Assembly (NCBI GenBank): GCA_022509025.1
Contig: JAFLUB010000013.1
Span: 1 to 59,486 of the forward strand
Source of the DNA: Oscillospiraceae bacterium
GTDB lineage: Bacteria; Bacillota; Clostridia; UBA1381
Direction: 5' to 3'
Length of the DNA stretch: 59,486 nt
The translations under genes were made by a program, and so were the position numbers. The notes under the pieces were generated by a model. It had not been told where the DNA came from and made no database searches. It was given only the letters and a program-made list of their open reading frames with translations. This document shows, piece by piece, positions 52,001 to 58,678 of this stretch (its first letter is position 1; each line of letters starts with the position of its first letter).

Positions 52001-53890
52001 ATCATCTTGTGTAAATTTCTCCGAGAAACGATAGTTGTCGCTCGTCTCCACCTGCTGTGTATCATCATTAAGTCCCTGAAGCCATACTGTATATGTGCCG
52101 TCAGTAAGCGCAACGGGTTCGTCAAACGACAGAGTAAATGTTCCGTTACCGTTAGTTACGTCGTATTTACTGCTTAACGATGACGATGTCTGTGTTCCGT
52201 AAACCTCCGCAACTGCGAGCGCGTAGGTTGTACCAACCGATGATAATCCGGTGTAATGCTCCATTTTAACGGTTATGCTCTCAATTTTATCATCAACGAT
52301 ATTTACTTTCTTTACCGCTGCCGGTTTGCCGTCAAAATTCTCAGTAACCACTGCGGGATAATATACATTCTCTAATTTTTTATTTATTACATTGCCGCCC
52401 TTTAAAATTGTTTCGGGAACTGTATACGGTGTATTTCCCCTCATGCCCGTCACGATTCCTTTAAGAACAGCCGCCTGCGCCTTTTCTGCTTCTGTTGCTC
52501 CGGCAGCCTCGCCTGCCGCAACAGCATTTTTCGCCTCTGTGAAGAATATATCAGCCGCATTATCCGCGCCTGCGTCGTTTTCGTGCGAGTTTTCAACCAA
52601 GCCGGATTTATCGGACTTGTAATAGAACTTAACCGACTGGAAGTCATTTGCGCTACCCGTTACTGTTTCAAATCTGTCGGTTGCATTGTCGAGAAAATCA
52701 ATCCAACCCGCGTTTATATCTACAAACGCAATATTTTTTGCGCCCTCAGCTAATTTTTCGTCAACAAATTTCTTACCTGCCTCAGAATACGCATTCAGAG
52801 TTGAACTCCACTTTCCTGTTTCTTTGTTAAACTGTTTATCTCCGCTTCTGTCAATCGGTCCTACGACAATAAGATTTGCGCCCTTCTCAACGCAATCCTT
52901 GTAGTATCTCTCCATATTGGAAACATAATTTTCCGGACTTTTTTCATTGTGTCCCCATTCTGCATAGAGATAATCACCCGGCTTTATATTTGCCTTTACA
53001 TTCTTGTAGTGGTTGTTATCACCGGAGTAAATGCCGCCGTCGCCGTGATTTGAAAGAGCAATGTCTTTAGGGAGATACTTTGTAAGTCCCTGTCCCGTTC
53101 CGGCATAGTTCTGAAGTGGGAAATACGGATAACCCGCGTTCTGGTCGCATCCGGTCGAGTCGCCCATAAGCCACAGGGTTGTTCCAGTTTCAAGCTTCTC
53201 AACTTCCATTGAAGCGATAGCCGCGTTCACGCCTGTCACCTCAATACTGATTGAATCGTCCGTATAGTTTCCGTTCAGGCTTTTGAAATATACCGTTTCC
53301 ACATCGACGTTAAATTCATATGTGAGCGTACCGCCGGCTTCAATTTCAGCATCCGTTAAAAGCTGATGACGTCTTTCCGCAAAGAGCGATACTTTCGCCT
53401 TTTCTGTCGCACTCGAATTTGCAAGCGTCACCTTGACATGGTAATATCCGCCGTTTTCCGCAGCCATTGAAAAGCGTATTGGATTGGCGGTTGTGTAATT
53501 ATAGAAGTCTGTCGGCGTTGTTACCTCTGTTCCCTTTTTCGCCGCAACAAAGTCGCTGTTTGCCCCCGCACCATTGCCGGTGCCGTTTTCAAGCTCTATT
53601 TTCTGTCCTTGCACTGTGGTGAAGCTGTCCATATACGAGCCTGCCTTAAACTTGTAATCGTCCTCGGTTATTCCGATAAATCCATAGTCCAAACCGTCAG
53701 TGTAGCGTTTGTCTGCACTTACGCCTATGTATCCGGCCTCTACTTCTCCGCTGCCGAAGTCAAACTTCCACGTCCCCGCTTTTGGATTGTATTCGGTCTC
53801 CGCGGATACCGGCGCAGGCGATATTGCATATGCCGTGAGCATCGCAAATGACATTACCAATGCCGTAATCTTTTTTGCAAATCCTTTCAT
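46004..53890 (-). CDS. Giant secreted multi-esterase (SGNH and CE6-like domains), probable pectin deacetylase
   Basis: 2628 residues. Signal peptide 1-29 (ending VSA), then a galactose-binding-like domain and a CE12/rhamnogalacturonan-acetylesterase-type SGNH domain (Ser245 in LWLMGDSTGCDQN; AEWGHNEKS). Beta-sandwich carbohydrate-binding-like modules and a B-repeat-like module (VTAGDNGSASI) follow. A Ser/Pro/Glu linker (about 1140-1225) leads to further beta modules, an alpha/beta-hydrolase fold whose nucleophile elbow reads GQGDG (Gly1780 where Ser is expected), a CE6/sialate-esterase-like domain (Ser1906 in LFAGQSNMAG) and a C-terminal SGNH domain (Ser2375 in IAGDSESSDYY; DDLHLTQHSA). Likely removes acetyl groups from several positions of pectin. 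Start follows AAGGAGAGG. Divergent from an AraC regulator. No anchor motif. Confidence 0.85.
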   Translation of the reverse strand: MKGFAKKITALVMSFAMLTAYAISPAPVSAETEYNPKAGTWKFDFGSGEVEAGYIGVSADKRYTDGLDYGFIGITEDDYKFKAGSYMDSFTTVQGQKIELENGTGNGAGANSDFVAAKKGTEVTTPTDFYNYTTANPIRFSMAAENGGYYHVKVTLANSSATEKAKVSLFAERRHQLLTDAEIEAGGTLTYEFNVDVETVYFKSLNGNYTDDSISIEVTGVNAAIASMEVEKLETGTTLWLMGDSTGCDQNAGYPYFPLQNYAGTGQGLTKYLPKDIALSNHGDGGIYSGDNNHYKNVKANIKPGDYLYAEWGHNEKSPENYVSNMERYYKDCVEKGANLIVVGPIDRSGDKQFNKETGKWSSTLNAYSEAGKKFVDEKLAEGAKNIAFVDINAGWIDFLDNATDRFETVTGSANDFQSVKFYYKSDKSGLVENSHENDAGADNAADIFFTEAKNAVAAGEAAGATEAEKAQAAVLKGIVTGMRGNTPYTVPETILKGGNVINKKLENVYYPAVVTENFDGKPAAVKKVNIVDDKIESITVKMEHYTGLSSVGTTYALAVAEVYGTQTSSSLSSKYDVTNGNGTFTLSFDEPVALTDGTYTVWLQGLNDDTQQVETSDNYRFSEKFTQDDVSDIEEYLIGDYDDVEIPDTFEYYGVKTGSDIKGNNDWLYEGSSTQQTTTLENDGQNGEHSSYLKISKTATGGSYYLYKAFPTKAGDGKIVFDTDIYYESGSMEFWYSDGKRSMADNASVKCFTVGNNAVTSDGGVSFGITPNTWTHITYSLNYDTAEAELKVGNAEAQTYNVDKLDTILVDSFQPSTVGSILINIPTNSLAGARLDNLAVKKYVPEELGTKTVSVTAGDNGSASIQGETSNSVAVPMNSTLTLVATPAEGYRFSQWIDTETETAVSSVSPLKVRAHEDISLRAEFAEASTLLSEDFEGTSHSFTANGTAVWDEDTSPKNKNETKIYGIKAGTNAYAYWTASETIKEKATLSLDFRLDAAGKGGTTEFIIGEDCTSGNASKKLIDIKMTTNSGTNMVADVVTLNDVDIAEKMLVAGERYDANSGSRNGSGWIHMELVPDFENNTADITLTRMSDNTTVYENKTLSFVDTGITGLGSIILQAPTGSMGGVYIDNVVITPEETEEPEPSASPEPSESPSPSQSAEPTASASPSQEPSASPTASASPEPSESPSLSPSAEPSASPTATATVTASPSPTATASASPEPTNEPIGPYSCDFTKLVKNNAKTDYGNAGDIIKIDDYTTAYLTYEGTYVDADGKVYLKSGTITNGSGHANKGSYIAFTAPSSGTLVVTGADLGWYKDNNYGGSGATITISDVVEGVTYYFGYRKGTTYIDSLTFEPTAAPPVYEEVDEYDRVAKETMWDFDEKGPATEGYNKPVISGTAEYDRANKNIKFNSANTTSGALTVDFDKPVKNNVKIEFDTHMAELGQQNFIYSVKDSEGNELVYCTFDQYNKSGELRVGGIKVAEAGDFASAISSNRGDGMGAAATRFGITLDFYALNAVIDIGSKSYTASLPEETTKDVDIVKIESTRSKTGRDIYVDNLKISEFDSTASPAPAPQIANGYSEGEYNGMPYRMSRPKTAGEYPLVVYLHSSARNGNDNYSQLYQAQYLFNQLKDKAILVTPQTADTWNANDVAGLIDSLILSEQEDEKPELSGGRVGLVYDANSNTLTLTAPDEELNSAVVIKAAYNDNAMTGVKLYPVNFADKTVVVNNIEILENERVYVWDSADGMKPLSDVFTLSDNATGEKRINTDKIYLAGQGDGADAALAIAAACPDKFAAVIAAAPTAAMTDEDIAAMGRANTASYIFAEYVSVDIENVRKTVNGLQSAGIVDTMYTEYPFAQSNIAKAAAETTGLVDWLLSQSLTANAAEKSEKKVVDLVLFAGQSNMAGRGEYDEAIECPPGHGFEYHSVTEPGVLSTLSEPFGKYENNDTVNDNGGDGLDRRAGDMVSSFMESYYQNSGVPIVGVQCSRGGERVSYFTARTDEMIARYSEAEKYLTDNGYTIGKKFIVWCQGCSDADKDTNLDTYKADTKSIYTTLKNSVGITDMFIVRIGHRNGNDTEDAKYKKFNLAQKALADETDGITAVASLYTDEYFAQMRDAYHYHQPVYNSVGTIAGNNTAYTLYGKGAWTAYPEPDGSVITPEPAKGVFEITSSEASVDVSSLKTYDSSTYRMYKPDGSYETVTAANSVIANNTGGEVTIVPEYKFEFTNQTNPTDENIAGYVKVAQGSYTAEKGYGLTSENYSINANGCKADSNPIKVILADGFYDVTVYRLGGGRADIYSKGQLIANNTTSATAQNRGGASALMEIPAVKLSDGSADITFGNLSGNNERIASLKIVRVPEKYRKPVIWIAGDSESSDYYPFDIDGDDLDSDKIMITGFGQQLSKVLSDKYAISNYGQPSATVKTWYDECFESVNNLMQSGDTILIDFGINEVASSSNKLTKEQMQEHMKLIIDAAKENGVTPILVSPVYNGKYQHRSYFTYDAATQTNAMYAFAEETGIDYIDLNKWTQLYVNKAIEETGDASWRTNNYQVSDDLHLTQHSALLAASFIAAAMEEMGYETSDYSYTYSDISAVLEGNLRGEKNDNQRVYGTAAAKTFVSDGTIVKP
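50222..50465 (-). repeat. Repetitive Ser/Pro/Glu linker-coding region
   Basis: Short units coding (A/P)SPEPSES-, ASPSQEPSASPT- and TATASASPEP-type sequence repeat about ten times. The DNA is built of variants of GCTTGCGCTCGGCTC and related blocks. A flexible extracellular linker; the copy number is likely to vary between strains. Confidence 0.8.
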
Positions 53891-53935
53891 AATTAACCCC
53901 TCTCCTTGTTTTACTAAATGTCCTATATTATATTT

Positions 53936-53964
53936 AGTATACATTATTTCCGCTTTTTTTTGAA
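53936..53964 (-). promoter_or_regulatory. Probable promoter of the giant esterase gene
   Basis: On the minus strand TTCAAA, 17 bases, TATACT. Its -35 adjoins the first of two direct repeats that may bind the AraC regulator. Confidence 0.5.
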
Positions 53965-53995
53965 TTGCATTTCCAACAAAAAAGTTTGCATTTTC
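53965..53995. promoter_or_regulatory. Two direct repeats in the araC/esterase divergent region, candidate operator
   Basis: TTGCATTTCC (53965-53974) and TTGCATTTTC (53986-53995) match at 9 of 10 bases and are 21 bp apart, two helical turns, the arrangement AraC/XylS-type regulators use. The second overlaps the -35 of the araC promoter. Confidence 0.45.
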
Positions 53996-54014
53996 TGACA
54001 TGATATGATATTAT
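53986..54014 (+). promoter_or_regulatory. Promoter of the AraC-family regulator gene
   Basis: TTGCAT, 17 bases, TATTAT, about 32 bases before the start codon. Confidence 0.6.
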
Positions 54015-54045
54015 ATAAACAGATATATCGAGGGAGGCAGATTGC

Positions 54046-54903
54046 ATGGATACTAAGTACATCAGACACGGTACACATATGATAAACAACGACCGTGACG
54101 GATATATGTATAGCTTTAACACAACTCCGGGCTATACTTTCGCTTCTCATCTGCATAAATGTCACGAAATCATTCATATTATCCGCGGGAAAATGTTATA
54201 TACCGTTGAAGGAAATGAGTATATGCTTTCCGACGGTGATATTATAATGACAACTCCCGATGAACTTCATTCCTTCAGCTTTCCTAACGAACTCGAGTAT
54301 CACCGTGAATTTATACATCTTTATCCAGGATTTTTTGATAAAATACCTGACATTGCCGCAATGCTTGAAGCAAGAGAACCGGGCAGATACAATCATATAC
54401 CCGCAGAGAAAGCAAAAAAATACGGACTTGATAAGATTTTTGAGGATATACGCGAAAGCTGCAAAAATCCAACAGAAGAAACTGATACTATAGTCATTGC
54501 GAACGTCATGCTGTTTGCTGCAAAAGTACACCGTATGCTTGCTGAGGATGCGCCTAAGTATCAGCATGCAACCTCAAGCTCAAAAGCAAATTTTATTTAC
54601 CGTTATATAGACCAACACTTTATGGAAGATGTATCAGTAGCCTCCATTGCAGAAACAATGACTATGGCGCCGACCAGCGCACAGAGGCTATTCAGAAACG
54701 AAACAGGAATGTCTATAAAATCATATCTTACACTCAGACGCGTTACATCTGCAAAAAATCTGATAATGCAGGGGCAAAACGCAGCGAGTATTTTTTCAGA
54801 ATGCGGTTTCAAGGACTATTCAACCTTTTACCGCGCGTTCAGAAAATATGTAGGCATGACGCCGAATGAATTTAAACATATTTATGATGACAAAAAAAGA
54901 TAA
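54046..54903 (+). CDS. AraC-family transcriptional regulator
   Basis: 285 residues. The N-terminal cupin sensor domain shows FASHLHKCHEIIHIIRGKMLYTVEGNEYMLSDGDIIMTTPDELHSF, the usual sugar-responsive fold. The C-terminal double helix-turn-helix is DVSVASIAETMTMAPTSAQRLFRNETGMSIKSYLTLRRVTSAKNLI followed by SIFSECGFKDYSTFYRAFRKYVGMTPNEFK, with the family signature intact. GGGAGG precedes the ATG. Divergent position suggests control of the giant esterase gene, probably by a pectin-derived sugar; the effector is not known. Confidence 0.93.
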   Translation: MDTKYIRHGTHMINNDRDGYMYSFNTTPGYTFASHLHKCHEIIHIIRGKMLYTVEGNEYMLSDGDIIMTTPDELHSFSFPNELEYHREFIHLYPGFFDKIPDIAAMLEAREPGRYNHIPAEKAKKYGLDKIFEDIRESCKNPTEETDTIVIANVMLFAAKVHRMLAEDAPKYQHATSSSKANFIYRYIDQHFMEDVSVASIAETMTMAPTSAQRLFRNETGMSIKSYLTLRRVTSAKNLIMQGQNAASIFSECGFKDYSTFYRAFRKYVGMTPNEFKHIYDDKKR

Positions 54904-54948
54904 CTCAAACGCTGGTTTCATCTTAAACCGCGTCTGTGTTATCTTTTT
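54893..54948 (+). terminator. Terminator of the AraC regulator gene (bidirectional)
   Basis: AAAAAAGATAAC and GTTATCTTTTT outer arms with an inner GGTTT/AAACC stem. It overlaps the stop codon and ends close to the rlmL-like stop on the other strand. Confidence 0.7.
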
Positions 54949-54956
54949 CTTATTTT

Positions 54957-56099
54957 CTAATTTATTGCCTTTTTCGGCGGACGTTCGCCGAAAAACTGAT
55001 AAAGGTTGCATTTTATCATACCGTTATAAAGCTTGCGTTTTTTATCCGCGTGTTTGCCAAACAGCATTTCAAAGTTTTCGTTTGAAGTTATTATATAGTA
55101 AGACCACTTATCAAGATTTTTGAAGCTCTTTCCAATCTCACGATAAAGCTGTTCGCATTCCTTTATCTCGCCTATACGCTCACCATACGGAGGATTACAT
55201 ATAACGCTTCCGTACGGCATACTTAAATCCAGTTTTCTCGCGTCGCCCTGCTTTGGGATAACAAACTTCCCTACTCCCGCTTTTACCGCGTTACTTTTCG
55301 CCAGTTCCACTGTGTCCGTATCAATATCATACGCGTATATTTCAAGCGGAACATCGCGTTCAAGCGATTTGGCTTCCTCTAAAACTTTATCCTGCAACTC
55401 TGAGCTTATCTGCGGAAAAGAGCTACACGCGAATGTTCTTGATATCCCGGGCGCAATATTGCGCTTTATCATTGCAGCCTCTATCGGTATCGTTCCGCTG
55501 CCGCAGAACGGATCGCACAAAGGATACTCAAATCTCCAATGACTTATCTCCACCATTGCCGCCGCGAGCGTTTCTTTCAGTGGAGCGACATTTGAAATCT
55601 GTCTGTATCCGCGTTTATGGAGTCCCTCGCCTGATGTGTCTATCATAAGCGTAACCTTATCCTTGAATACGGAGAAATTTATCTGATACGTAACTCCGTC
55701 TTCGGGAAGCCATGATATACCGTATGCCTGTGACAGCTTATCAGCAGCCGCTTTTTTTATTATAGCCTGACAGTCTCTTACGCTTGCAAGCGTGGATTTC
55801 AGGGAATATCCTTTTACCGGGAAAGCGTCATTCCGACCTATAATCAACTGCCAGTCAACAGCCTTTGTTCCCTCAAAAAGCTCGTCGAACGTGACAGCGT
55901 TAAATTCCGCTATCTTTATAAGTACTCTTTCACCTGTTCTTATCCACATATTAGCGCGGCATACCGCCTCCCAGTCACCAAAAAATGTAACGCGTCCGTC
56001 CTCTACAGAGGTCGTTTCGTATCCCAGACGCTGAACCTCTCTTTTCACAAGTGATTCCAGTCCGAATAAAGTCGTTATAATAATCTCAAACTTTTCCAT
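54957..56099 (-). CDS. THUMP-domain rRNA guanine-N2 methyltransferase (RlmL/YcbY N-terminal type)
   Basis: 380 residues. The N-terminal ferredoxin-like/THUMP region (FEIIITTLFGLESLVKREVQRLGYETTSVEDGRVTFFGDW and GYSLKSTLASVRDCQAIIKKAAADKL) binds RNA. The Rossmann methylase has the SAM motif CDPFCGSGTIPIEAA and the N-methylase motif ICNPPYGERIGE. It corresponds to the m2G2445-forming half of RlmKL without the RlmK half, as usual in Firmicutes. Its start is 3 bases after the rnr stop, so the two are co-transcribed. Confidence 0.92.
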   Translation of the reverse strand: MEKFEIIITTLFGLESLVKREVQRLGYETTSVEDGRVTFFGDWEAVCRANMWIRTGERVLIKIAEFNAVTFDELFEGTKAVDWQLIIGRNDAFPVKGYSLKSTLASVRDCQAIIKKAAADKLSQAYGISWLPEDGVTYQINFSVFKDKVTLMIDTSGEGLHKRGYRQISNVAPLKETLAAAMVEISHWRFEYPLCDPFCGSGTIPIEAAMIKRNIAPGISRTFACSSFPQISSELQDKVLEEAKSLERDVPLEIYAYDIDTDTVELAKSNAVKAGVGKFVIPKQGDARKLDLSMPYGSVICNPPYGERIGEIKECEQLYREIGKSFKNLDKWSYYIITSNENFEMLFGKHADKKRKLYNGMIKCNLYQFFGERPPKKAIN

Positions 56100-56101
56100 A
56101 A

Positions 56102-58363
56102 TTATTTTTTCTTCCTCTTATGCTTAAACTTAATTTTCTTCTTTGGCTTATATCTTTTCTTTATCTTCTTTTCAGATTTTCTTTGCTCCGGTACTTTTTC
56201 AAAGCTTTTAAGAAGATTTTCCGTCACGTCATGTTCAAGAACAAAGTCAATCTGTCCCAAAAGGATATCTGCTTTAGCAAGCACTACTTTCACATTGTCA
56301 CCGCTTGAATAGACTTTTCTTGTTCTTTTTCCCGTAAGCGTTCCGGCTTTTTCGTCAAATTCATAGTAATCATCAGTCATATGTTCAAGCCGGATAAGCC
56401 CCTCTATGGAATTTTCCAATTCAACAAACATTCCGAAGCTTGTGACATTCGCTACAACAGCGTTAAAGCTCTCACCTATAAATCCGCTCATATATGCCGT
56501 TTTCATTAAATCGTCCACGTCACGTTCCGTGTTTTCAGCGTTAATCTCACAGTCGCTTGACTGCCTTCCCGCATTTGCCGTGTATCCATTAAGATACCGT
56601 ATTTTATCCACCGTAAGCTTGCCGTCAAGGAAACCCTTCAATATGCGATGTATCGCAAGGTCGGGATAGCGTCTTATCGGAGATGTGAAATGACAGTAAT
56701 ATTTTGCCGCAAGTCCAAAATGCCCGAGATTTTCCTCGCTGTATTTCGCTTTCATAAGCGAGCGGAGCATCGTCATTGATACAATTCTCTCCTCAGGCGT
56801 ATCCTTTACCGCGTCCACAATCTGCTGCAGAGCCTTTGGATGAACAGGATTATCACTGTCTATCTTTCCTTTTACGCATAATCCGTAAGGTCTTATAAAA
56901 TCGTTAAAGCTCTTTATTTTCTCTTCTGACGGCGCTTCATGGTTACGATAAATAAAAGGAATTTCTGACCAGAAAGCGTATTCCGCCACCGTTTCGTTCG
57001 CGGCAAGCATAAATTCCTCTATCATTTTATTCGATACGCCTCTTATTTCCTTTACCACATCCACCGGTTCACCGTCTTCGTTAACAATTACGCGGCTCTC
57101 AGGGAAATCGAACTGTATCGCCCCTTTTTTCACGCGCCTTTCTCTTAATGCTTCCGCCAGTCTTTCCATCATTCTGAGAGTCGGAAGCATATATTCATAA
57201 CGCTCACAAAGCTCAGAGTCATCCTCTTCGAGTATTTTGTTTACATTATTATAGGTCATTCGTTCCTTTGAACATATAACCGACTTACTGAGTCTGTGAC
57301 TTAAGACATTTCCATCTGCTGATATCTCCATAAACACAGATAACGTAAGCCTGTCCACCTTCGGATTCAGACTGCATATGCCGTTTGAAAGAGCCTCCGG
57401 CAGCATTGGAATTACTCTGTCTGCCAAGTATACGCTTGTGCCCCTTTCGTACGCTTCTCTGTCAAGCGCCGAGTCTGCCCCGACGTATTCCGAAACGTCA
57501 GCTATGTGTACTCCTAATGAGTAATTACCGTTATCAGTGAGAGTAAGAGAAACAGCATCGTCAAAATCACGCGCGTCATCGCCGTCTATAGTGAAGATAA
57601 GCATGTCCCTCAAATCTTCTCTTCCCTGTATCTTGGTATTATCAACCGACTCAGGTATTTTACCGGCTTCTATGAGCGTTTCACTGTCAAATTCCTGCTT
57701 GATATTATTGCTGATGATTATTCCCTCAATACAGCTTTTAAGCGAATCTTCCTCACCCAGAACGCTTATTACTTCTCCGAAAACCTTTCCGTCTTCGGTA
57801 TATTCTGTTATGCTTACCGCAGTCCTGTCCCCTGTTTTCGCGTCCATAGCATATTCCGGATTTATGCATATTTTCGTATATATCCTTCTATTATCAGGGC
57901 GAAGGCATAGGTACCCGTCCTTTTCCTTATATATGACGCCGACCACCGTCTTATTACCGCGTTCAAGCACCTTTATGACATGTCCCTGCCGGTGATGTAT
58001 GCCTTTGTTGTCAGTATTATCAATACGCACAAGCACTCTGTCACCGTTCAGGGCATTCATCATATCATCGCCCTGAACAAAAATATCCTCTTCATCTTCA
58101 TCGTCACATATAATAAATCCGAAGTATCCCTTCGCATTGCATACAAGCTTTCCCGCGACACAAAGCTCTTCAGCATTGACAGAAACAAATCTGCCTCTTT
58201 TACTCTGATATATCTTTCCCTCGCTGCAAAGCTCGTTCAGTATTTCATAAAACTCATCATGAGCCTCGCCGGGAACATCCAGCACTGTCATAAGTTCATT
58301 TCCCTTAAGAGGTATATATTCTTTTGAATTTATAAATGCAAGTATACGTTCTTTTCTATCCAT
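56102..58363 (-). CDS. rnr: Ribonuclease R
   Basis: 753 residues. 3'-to-5' exoribonuclease of the RNB family, degrading structured RNA and defective rRNA. Domain order: N-terminal winged helix (about 1-65), two cold-shock domains, the RNB domain with the Mg-binding cluster TIDGDDARDFDDAVSLTL, and a C-terminal S1 domain (about 640-720) followed by a Lys/Arg-rich tail (KKIKKRYKPKKKIKFKHKRKKK) that is typical of RNase R. AAGGAAGAG precedes the ATG. The smpB and secG genes often next to rnr are not in this window. Confidence 0.96.
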   Translation of the reverse strand: MDRKERILAFINSKEYIPLKGNELMTVLDVPGEAHDEFYEILNELCSEGKIYQSKRGRFVSVNAEELCVAGKLVCNAKGYFGFIICDDEDEEDIFVQGDDMMNALNGDRVLVRIDNTDNKGIHHRQGHVIKVLERGNKTVVGVIYKEKDGYLCLRPDNRRIYTKICINPEYAMDAKTGDRTAVSITEYTEDGKVFGEVISVLGEEDSLKSCIEGIIISNNIKQEFDSETLIEAGKIPESVDNTKIQGREDLRDMLIFTIDGDDARDFDDAVSLTLTDNGNYSLGVHIADVSEYVGADSALDREAYERGTSVYLADRVIPMLPEALSNGICSLNPKVDRLTLSVFMEISADGNVLSHRLSKSVICSKERMTYNNVNKILEEDDSELCERYEYMLPTLRMMERLAEALRERRVKKGAIQFDFPESRVIVNEDGEPVDVVKEIRGVSNKMIEEFMLAANETVAEYAFWSEIPFIYRNHEAPSEEKIKSFNDFIRPYGLCVKGKIDSDNPVHPKALQQIVDAVKDTPEERIVSMTMLRSLMKAKYSEENLGHFGLAAKYYCHFTSPIRRYPDLAIHRILKGFLDGKLTVDKIRYLNGYTANAGRQSSDCEINAENTERDVDDLMKTAYMSGFIGESFNAVVANVTSFGMFVELENSIEGLIRLEHMTDDYYEFDEKAGTLTGKRTRKVYSSGDNVKVVLAKADILLGQIDFVLEHDVTENLLKSFEKVPEQRKSEKKIKKRYKPKKKIKFKHKRKKK

Positions 58364-58544
58364 ACTCTTCCTTTACTTATCTAAATATAAACTATACTGA
58401 TTTGATTACCTATCTCAATAATATATTTTATATTAAATACCCGATATGTCAAGACTGAATTTGACCCTATTCTGTTGATACTGACATATTTTTTTTATAA
58501 TATATATGTATGTTATGTAGAAATTACGCAAATAATCAGAATTG

Positions 58545-58580
58545 TAATCTTTTTGTTACATAATAGTAACAAAAAGATTA
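58545..58580. promoter_or_regulatory. Perfect 15-bp inverted repeat just upstream of the secD promoter
   Basis: TAATCTTTTTGTTAC (58545-58559) and GTAACAAAAAGATTA (58566-58580) are exact inverted arms with a 6-base centre. The right arm abuts the -35 box. No T tract follows, so it is a better operator or cruciform than terminator. The rest of the 315-base gap (58364-58678) is AT-rich; I see only a second weak TTGATA/TATAAT pair at 58475-58501. Confidence 0.55.
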
Positions 58581-58609
58581 TTGACGAACTTTGAATATAG
58601 AGTTATAAT
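58581..58609 (+). promoter_or_regulatory. Sigma-A promoter of secD
   Basis: TTGACG, 17 bases, TATAAT. The leader holds a 7-bp hairpin TGGGTTT/AAACCCA (58632-58655) before the ribosome site. Confidence 0.75.
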
Positions 58610-58678
58610 ACCCTTATGCTATTTTATAAACTGGGTTTTTTATGAAATAAACCCATAAAGAAAGGAATGGATACGCTA

